A stretch of 10,268 bases of DNA from DATAAZ01 sp036259875. Its GTDB lineage: Bacteria > Actinomycetota > Thermoleophilia > Gaiellales > Gaiellaceae. The stretch is from contig DATAAZ010000061.1 of the NCBI GenBank assembly GCA_036259875.1, positions 1-10,268 on the forward strand, given 5' to 3'. The stretch's first letter is position 1. Each line of letters starts with the position of its first letter. The notes beneath the pieces were generated by a model that searched no databases, had not been told where the DNA came from, and saw nothing but the letters and a program-made list of their open reading frames with translations. The translations under genes were made by a program, and so were the position numbers. Shown piece after piece: positions 5,935 through 10,268 of this stretch.

Positions 5935-7257
5935 GTGTCGGACAACGAGCAGGACGTCATTGTGGTCGGAGGCGGACTCGCCGGGCTCACCACCGCCAGG
6001 GAATTGCGAAAGGCCGGACACCGCGTGCTGTTGCTCGAGGGTCGTGACCGGCTGGGCGGCCGGGCTTTCACTAGCGAGTTCGCCGGGACTGAAGTCGAAC
6101 TCGGCGGCGCGTTCGTCCACTGGTTCCAGCCGCATGTCTTCGCGGAGATGACGCGCTATGGCATCTCCCACGAGATTCCGCCCGAGCCCACGCGATGGTC
6201 CTACATGAGCCACGGGCGAGTCCACGACAGCACGGTCGCGAGCCTGCTTCCGCGGATTACTGAGCTCTTCGAGCGCTGCTTTACGGACGCGCGCGCGATC
6301 CTGCCGCTGCCTCACCAGCCGCTGGCCCTCGCAGAAGCGGTCGCGTCTGTCGATCACCTCTCCATGCAGGACCGAATCGACGAGAGCGACTTCACCCCCG
6401 AGGAGCGCGACCTGCTCAGCGCGGTGCTCAGCACCTGTTGCTCGGCGCCCTGCTCCGACGGCGCCCTCACCGCGATGATGCGCTGGTTCTCGCTCCCCGG
6501 CTGGAATTTCGGGCTCATGCTCGACGCGGTGGGCGTGTTTCCGATCCGGACGGCCGACCTCGTCGAGGCGCTGGTGGCCGACGCGCAGCCCGACGTGCTC
6601 CTGTCGACGCCGGTCGTGGCGATCGAGCAACGCGACGAGCGCGCAACCGTTAGCACTCGCGGAGGCCAGGCGTTCGCGGCCTCCGCAGTGGTCGTCGCGG
6701 TGCCGCTCAACACCCTCGCCGGAATCGAGTTCTCGCCCGCACTGGCGCCCGAAAAGCGGGCCGTGGCGGACCGGGGTCAGGCGAGTCGGGGCCTCAAGGT
6801 ATGGGCGCACGTTCGCGGCGATCTCGAGCCCATCTTTCTCATGGCGCCCGATGACTATCCGATGACGTTCCTCGCGACCGAAAGGGTGCTGGCCGACAGC
6901 CAACTGCTGGTTGCCTTCGGCCCGAATGCCCAGCGCCTGCCCGCGGACGATGAGTCCGCGGTCCGGCATGCCTTCGCTCAATTCCTGCCGGGCGGCGTGG
7001 AGATCGTGAGCGTCACCGGCCACGATTGGTGGACGGACGAGTTCGCGCGTGGCACGTGGTCGGTCTTGCGTCCGGGGCAGCTCAGCGGCGCGCTCGCCGT
7101 CCTGCAGGCCCCGCACGGGCGTGTTGTCTTCGCCGGCTCTGACATCGCCGACGGTTGGAACGGCTTCATGGACGGCGCACTCGAGTCCGGCTTTCGCGCT
7201 GCGCGCTCAGTCGGGCACCTCCTCGAGATAAAGGAGCCAACCACGGTCACGTCATGA
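5935..7257 (+). CDS. Flavin amine oxidase (monoamine oxidase family)
   Basis: An FAD enzyme of the flavin monoamine oxidase/amine oxidase family, expected to oxidise an amine to an imine with release of hydrogen peroxide; the substrate cannot be read from sequence. The 440 residues are normal for the family. The N-terminus has the Rossmann FAD motif GGGLAG at 12-17, the ribose-binding acid E35, and RLGGR at 39-43. The C-terminus has the second FAD signature, AGSD at 400-403 followed by WNGFMDG at 408-414. No cysteine is placed there for covalent flavin, so FAD is probably non-covalent. No signal peptide or membrane anchor. Start GTG 5935 has GGAGG eight bases upstream; the frame is open further left but that part is not protein-like. 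Only gene of the tRNA-Val island, with more A/T third positions than core genes, consistent with transfer. Confidence 0.9.
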   Translation: MSDNEQDVIVVGGGLAGLTTARELRKAGHRVLLLEGRDRLGGRAFTSEFAGTEVELGGAFVHWFQPHVFAEMTRYGISHEIPPEPTRWSYMSHGRVHDSTVASLLPRITELFERCFTDARAILPLPHQPLALAEAVASVDHLSMQDRIDESDFTPEERDLLSAVLSTCCSAPCSDGALTAMMRWFSLPGWNFGLMLDAVGVFPIRTADLVEALVADAQPDVLLSTPVVAIEQRDERATVSTRGGQAFAASAVVVAVPLNTLAGIEFSPALAPEKRAVADRGQASRGLKVWAHVRGDLEPIFLMAPDDYPMTFLATERVLADSQLLVAFGPNAQRLPADDESAVRHAFAQFLPGGVEIVSVTGHDWWTDEFARGTWSVLRPGQLSGALAVLQAPHGRVVFAGSDIADGWNGFMDGALESGFRAARSVGHLLEIKEPTTVTS

Positions 7258-7304
7258 TCGGCCTGCCAGGAGCAGTTCCCCGGTGGGACTACACAGCCTT
7301 GTCG

Positions 7305-7334
7305 CACCCCGCGGTTTGGCAAGGGTTTGGCAAG
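7305..7334 (+). repeat. Tandem 11-bp repeats near the right end of the island
   Basis: GGTTTGGCAAG occurs twice without a gap (7313-7323 and 7324-7334). The block is led by CACCCCGCGGTTTG (7305-7318), which recurs with one change as CACCCCGCAGTTTG at 8420-8433, upstream of the tRNA-Asp fragment. Tandem short repeats 110-140 bases from an attachment core fit integrase arm-type sites. Seen directly; role inferred. Confidence 0.5.
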
Positions 7335-7442
7335 TAAACCTGGGGAAGGGCAGGCGCCCAAGTCGGCGTGTACATGGCGGAATCCGCTCGTTCGCAGGCA
7401 TTTTCCAGCGCAGCGGGAATCGTTGGGACCGGTACGGACGAT

Positions 7443-7485
7443 CTTCACACGCGGGAGGTCCCTGGTTCGATCCCAGGTGCGCCCA
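7443..7485 (+). repeat. attR-like copy: tRNA-Val 3' half
   Basis: An exact 43-base copy of 5597-5639 (anticodon loop through discriminator base). There is no 5' half before it, so it is not a tRNA gene. It marks the right end of the integrated island and the start of what was once the sequence directly downstream of tRNA-Val. Confidence 0.9.
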
Positions 7486-7495
7486 TCGGAAAAGT

Positions 7496-7515
7496 CCTGT
7501 AATCAGGCCCCTTTT
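7496..7515 (+). terminator. Possible former tRNA-Val terminator
   Basis: CCTG-TAAT-CAGG is followed by CCCC and TTTT. The stem is only 4 bp, so it is weak, but it lies 10 bases after the attR copy, where the terminator of tRNA-Val would have been before the island came in. If so, the tRNA is now cut off from it. Confidence 0.3.
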
Positions 7516-7704
7516 CGTATAGAAGCACGATCGCCTGCCCCAGTGTGCGGGAATGTCCCTTGACGGGGATGACCGGATCCGCTCGGGTGCCGAGGTCGAG
7601 CGCTTACTAGGAGCGTGGCGCCTGGGAGCTGACTACTGAGTAAGACCAACCGGTGACCGTGTGTCCGGCCGTGCATCTCGTACGATGGCGGAGGCGGATG
7701 CCAC

Positions 7705-8304
7705 GTGGCGACGTCTGATCCGATAGCCGACATCATCGGGGACTACCGAGCCTTCGCGGCAATGCAGCGCGACCGCCTTCTTGTCCGCGGCATCGACATA
7801 GCGCCGTACGCGCTCAGCCACCTCGCCGTCCGCGTCGCCGATTGGGACTTGTACGTCCACCAGCGCACGCTTCTCGAGCGCCATGCGAGCGCAAACTCAG
7901 AGAACCTCTGGAACGGGCGTCCGATCTCCTTGATCATGCTCACCGAGCCGCTCGAAGTCCTCGACGGGACTCCGGTCTCGCTCATCGAACTCATCCCACC
8001 CGTTCACCAGCGCGTCTACCGGATGGGCCTCGAGCACCTCGGCGTCGTCGTCGGGGAGGACATCGACGACTTCTCGAGGCGTCATCGCGCCGTGCTAACT
8101 GGCCAGCAGTTCCAGAGTCCCGACGTGGAGCCGGTCTACGTCCTCTTCGAGGACTTCACCCACGTGAAGTTCTACCGGCTGTCCTTGCACGACGGTGTCA
8201 TCCTCCAGGGAGCCCGCTTCAACGGCTTCCGCCACGTCGACGACTGGGTGCCGCAGCGCCTGGTCACCGCCACCGGCCCGAACCCGCTGCCGCGTGACCT
8301 CTAG
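7705..8304 (+). CDS. YecM-family protein (VOC-like fold)
   Basis: The 199 residues match the family of Escherichia coli YecM, which has a fold like the glyoxalase/extradiol (VOC) metalloenzymes and no established reaction. The match rests on SENLWNGRPISL (65-76) with EPLEV, ELIPP (95-99), GLEHLGVVV (108-116) and HVKFYRLSL near 153. The metal-ligand candidates H39, E95 and H111 are present. Start GTG 7705 has GGAGG ten bases upstream; the nearby ATGs at 7684 and 7699 are out of frame. TACGAT at 7681-7686 could be a -10 box, without a clear -35. It stands alone between two tRNA 3' fragments, so it may be cargo of a second insertion. About 10 of the first 59 codons end in A or T, between lysA and the amine oxidase. 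Nothing is recognised in 7516-7680. Confidence 0.8.
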   Translation: MATSDPIADIIGDYRAFAAMQRDRLLVRGIDIAPYALSHLAVRVADWDLYVHQRTLLERHASANSENLWNGRPISLIMLTEPLEVLDGTPVSLIELIPPVHQRVYRMGLEHLGVVVGEDIDDFSRRHRAVLTGQQFQSPDVEPVYVLFEDFTHVKFYRLSLHDGVILQGARFNGFRHVDDWVPQRLVTATGPNPLPRDL

Positions 8305-8419
8305 GGCTGCTGCCGGGCTACAAGACCGTCCGCTGCGCGAGGTCCTTTCGCCTGAGCGGGCTCGCGGCGGGCACCTTTCGCATGCGCTGGCGGGCGAGAC
8401 GGCCACCTTATCCCGTAGA

Positions 8420-8563
8420 CACCCCGCAGTTTGCGGCTCAGGCAACGATTCGATCCCGCGCACATCCCGCAGAGGCTCCCGGAAATCTCCGCCCGCACCC
8501 GCGAATCCCCGCAACGCCGAGGTCGGAAAGCCCTGCTCTTGCCGCGAATCCCCGCCTATCCCC
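8420..8563 (+). repeat. Cluster of short repeats before the tRNA-Asp fragment
   Basis: This part of the 8305-8584 gene-free stretch holds CACCCCGCAGTTTG (8420-8433, near copy of 7305-7318), a CCGCA-GTT-TGCGG hairpin (8424-8436), and several ATCCC(C)GC words, including two exact copies of CGCGAATCCCCGC at 8500-8512 and 8543-8555 (43 bases apart). Such a cluster just inside a tRNA-type attachment core fits arm sites of an integrase. No gene is seen in 8305-8584. Confidence 0.4.
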
Positions 8564-8584
8564 GCTTCGCCGAAAGCACCATGA

Positions 8585-8631
8585 CCGGCCTGTCACGCCG
8601 GAGGTCGCGGGTTCGAGTCCCGTCGCTCCCG
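8585..8631 (+). pseudogene. tRNA-Asp 3' fragment (attachment-site scar)
   Basis: CCGGC-CTGTCAC-GCCGG is an anticodon arm with anticodon GTC (Asp), followed by variable loop AGGTC, T arm GCGGG-TTCGAGT-CCCGT, acceptor strand CGCTCCC and discriminator G. The 5' half (an acceptor GGGAGCG and a D arm) is absent upstream, so this cannot be a functional tRNA. It resembles the tRNA-Val copy at 7443-7485: both begin at or next to the anticodon arm. Probably a former attR; no intact tRNA-Asp is in the window. Confidence 0.85.
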
Positions 8632-8689
8632 CTAAAGACGTGCGCGGTCCGCCTGCGCCCGCGGCCGGAGGCCGACGGTTGGCCTGGCC

Positions 8690-9112
8690 CTAGCCCACGC
8701 CGAGCTGACGCAGAATCAGAGCGGTATCGAAGTAGTCGCGCTCGCTGACGATTTTCCCTTCCTCGTTCAGCTGAAGGAACCAGGCGGTTGGTACCTCGAT
8801 CCGCCGGCCCGTCGCGGGGAGCGGTTCGCCGCTTCCTAGGTCGAGTGGTCCGTCGTTCACTGCTCGCATAACCACCTCGACTGCGATCGTCCGACCGGCC
8901 GAGACGATGGAAGAGACGTCTGCTTCGACCGCTCCGAAGGCGTCGAACAGCACGGCCTCGCCTGCGCGAATCGCCTCTTTCCCGTTTAGTGGTTCGCCGA
9001 GCAGGGGCCCGATCATCACCGCATCTTCGGCATACAGGCTTGCGTAGCAATCGGCATCCTCGCTTCGGATTGCCGCGACGAGCTCATCGACGAAGGTCTT
9101 CCCGTCGATCAC
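8690..9112 (-). CDS. NTF2/SnoaL-like protein
   Basis: The 140-residue protein has the cone-shaped NTF2/SnoaL-like pattern: an N-terminal helix FVDELVAAIRSEDADCYASLYAEDAVMI, GKEAIRAGEAVLFDAF, central strands, and the C-terminal PTAWFLQLNEEGKIVSERDYFD. The family holds isomerases, hydrolases and ligand-binding proteins with very different substrates, so no reaction can be given. No signal peptide; probably cytoplasmic. Start GTG 9112 overlaps the stop of the upstream membrane protein as GTGA, with GGAGG 11 bases before it, so it is translationally coupled and the last gene of a three-gene operon. It ends 58 bases past the tRNA-Asp fragment; 8632-8689 contains nothing recognised. Confidence 0.8.
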   Translation of the reverse strand: MIDGKTFVDELVAAIRSEDADCYASLYAEDAVMIGPLLGEPLNGKEAIRAGEAVLFDAFGAVEADVSSIVSAGRTIAVEVVMRAVNDGPLDLGSGEPLPATGRRIEVPTAWFLQLNEEGKIVSERDYFDTALILRQLGVG

Positions 9113-9858
9113 AGCGCCGCGCCCTCCGGTTCACGAAGCCGCGGGTGCGCGGGTGAAGCGCGCTTCCCCACAGCGAGCACGATGCTCGCAACGAGGATCC
9201 ACACGAGGAAGCTGAAGAACGCGGCATAGCCGAAGACGCCATCGGCCGCGAAGGGTCCGCTGTCCTCGAAGACGGCGCCCGCGCCAAGCGCCTGCAGGAC
9301 GGCGACGAGCGCCGCGAGCGAGCCGAGCCAGCGCGGGAGGGCGGCCGTTCGAAGAATGGCGGCGCCGGTCGCCGCGAAGAAGACGAGAAGCGAGCAGGCG
9401 CCGGATGCGAGGACAAGGAAGCTGAGATCGTCGATTGCCCGCGTCAGCTCAGGCGGGGTCTCCTCGGGCCGGAACGCGGCGCCGACGACGAGCGAGAGGC
9501 TGACAACGAGAAGCGCGACAGCGACGAGGCCACCGCCGAAGCCGATCGTCGCAAGGCTCGCTCCGCTCGGCTCCGCATCCGTGAGCGCGATGTGGAGCGT
9601 GCCGAGAAACCACAGCAGAAGGGCGAGCGCAGCCGTGAAGACGAGCGCCGAGGTCTGGATCGAGCGCTGGTCCTCCCGGTAGTAGCGGGATACCTCGTCC
9701 GCGGAGGCACCGAAGTCGGGAGGACTCCCGAAGAACATCGCCGAGACGATGAGAACGACGAACCCGATTCCTGTCGCTGCTCCGACTCGCTCCCATGACT
9801 GCTTGTCGAAGACAATGCCGCTCGCCATACCGAGCCGCTCCGACTGCCTGTCGTTCAT
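9109..9858 (-). CDS. Six-helix membrane protein, function unknown
   Basis: A 249-residue integral membrane protein with about six hydrophobic segments: roughly residues 26-44, 70-90, 102-128, 148-172, 182-202 and 212-232. A charged loop after the first helix (DEVSRYYREDQRSIQ) is the most polar part. It resembles a common actinobacterial family of uncharacterised membrane proteins, but I cannot name it. Start ATG 9858 overlaps the upstream stop as ATGA and has GGAGG seven bases upstream; the frame is open to 9930, but that extension is weak. Its stop overlaps the GTG of the NTF2-like gene. No catalytic motif is seen. Confidence 0.85.
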   Translation of the reverse strand: MNDRQSERLGMASGIVFDKQSWERVGAATGIGFVVLIVSAMFFGSPPDFGASADEVSRYYREDQRSIQTSALVFTAALALLLWFLGTLHIALTDAEPSGASLATIGFGGGLVAVALLVVSLSLVVGAAFRPEETPPELTRAIDDLSFLVLASGACSLLVFFAATGAAILRTAALPRWLGSLAALVAVLQALGAGAVFEDSGPFAADGVFGYAAFFSFLVWILVASIVLAVGKRASPAHPRLREPEGAAL

Positions 9859-10268
9859 TCGGCTCCCTCCGTCGCGGCGCGGGTGGCCAGGACCGGTTGG
9901 CTTTCGCGCGTACGTCTGGCCGGGCCCCATGAGCGCGCTTCCGCGGCGGTCTGCTTCTGCGCGTCGCCCGCGCGAGCGATGGACGCCAGCCCGACGAGAA
10001 GGGATACCGCCCCGGCCACCGACACCGCCTTCACCGAGAGCACGCCGAAAAGGAGCGGCCCGACCACGACCATCGCTGCGGGCGCGACGCCGATCGCCTT
10101 CGCGCGCCAGAGCTGGATCGCGAAGAGCGCGGCGCCGAGCGCGACCGCAGCCATGAGCACCGCCATGGGGCCGACCACGGCCGGGCTGCTCGCCGCGTCA
10201 CGGAGGAAGACGAGCATCTCGGAGCGATTGGCGGCACCGTGCGCCATCCGCCAGACGAAGAGGTCGGT
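9855..10268 (-). CDS. Membrane protein, partial (5' end outside window)
   Basis: The frame is open to the window edge (TDLFVWRMAHGAANRSEM...), so the internal ATG 10247 is probably not the true start. The visible part has three hydrophobic segments, VVGPMAVLMAAVALGAALFA, APAAMVVVGPLLFGVLSVKA and SVAGAVSLLVGLASIA, then a soluble tail rich in arginine and alanine. I do not recognise the family. Its stop codon overlaps the ATG of the next gene as ATGA, so it is the upstream visible member of the minus-strand operon ending at 8690. Confidence 0.7.
   Translation of the reverse strand, partial: TDLFVWRMAHGAANRSEMLVFLRDAASSPAVVGPMAVLMAAVALGAALFAIQLWRAKAIGVAPAAMVVVGPLLFGVLSVKAVSVAGAVSLLVGLASIARAGDAQKQTAAEARSWGPARRTRESQPVLATRAATEGAE

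Larger units (their letters stand above)
5640..7442 (+). mobile_element. tRNA-Val integrated island with a single cargo gene
   Basis: About 1.8 kb lies between the intact tRNA-Val and an exact 43-base copy of its 3' half. It contains a leader with hairpins, one flavin amine oxidase gene and a right end with short repeats. No integrase, excisionase, plasmid or phage gene is present. In the first 60 codons of the oxidase 13 end in A or T, against 3 of 60 in a comparable lysA stretch, so composition also differs from the core. Either the integrase was deleted after capture, or the element moves only with an integrase supplied from elsewhere. The boundaries are well supported; mobility today is unknown. 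Confidence 0.75.

Noticed and set aside
7374..7502. 42-residue plus frame MAESARSQAF... running through the attR copy
   Set aside because: Its C-terminal part is a translation of the tRNA 3' half and it has no clear ribosome site.
7560..7565. TTGACG as a -35 box
   Set aside because: No TANNNT box 16-18 bases downstream, and it is about 140 bases from the YecM start.
8420..8563. CRISPR array
   Set aside because: Repeats are short, unevenly spaced and GC-rich, with no regular spacer length and no cas genes nearby.
8556..9050. Minus-strand 164-residue arginine-rich frame with DGTRTRDLRRDRPV
   Set aside because: It overlaps the NTF2-like gene in another frame and ends in the reverse translation of the tRNA-Asp fragment, with a composition typical of a shadow frame.

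Overview
The window looks like chromosomal DNA from a very GC-rich, actinobacterial-type genome, possibly Thermoleophilia-like. The lineage is inferred from composition, GTG starts, LysC/LysA style and the ffs-dnaX-ybaB-recR neighbourhood; nothing here proves it. Core genes end almost every codon in G or C, and starts are a mix of ATG and GTG.

Layout. Positions 1-1978 hold a divergent lysine pair: lysC (minus, C-terminal part outside the window) and lysA (plus). Positions 2107-5371 hold a minus-strand replication/repair block in transcription order: SRP RNA, dnaX, ybaB, recR, ending in an intrinsic terminator that meets lysA tail to tail. The ybaB-recR spacing is abnormal: 461 bases that contain what looks like a broken plus-strand gene (cupin-like start, then a second coding-like frame). 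Positions 5568-5639 are a complete tRNA-Val(CAC).

From the tRNA rightwards the window becomes accessory. The last 43 bases of the tRNA-Val gene recur exactly at 7443-7485, the signature of site-specific integration into a tRNA gene. The roughly 1.8 kb between the copies carries one gene, a flavin amine oxidase with a visibly lower third-position GC than lysA, and no integrase. Its leader has twin hairpins with a shared loop, and its right end has tandem 11-base repeats that could be integrase arm sites. Next comes a YecM-family (VOC-fold) gene, then repeats and the 3' part of a tRNA-Asp gene (8585-8631) with no 5' half, a second scar of the same kind. The stretch 5640-8631 therefore reads as two adjacent single-cargo modules, each closed on the right by a tRNA 3' fragment.

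Positions 8690-10268 are a minus-strand operon of three overlapping genes: a membrane protein cut by the window edge, a six-helix membrane protein, and an NTF2/SnoaL-like protein, coupled by ATGA and GTGA overlaps.
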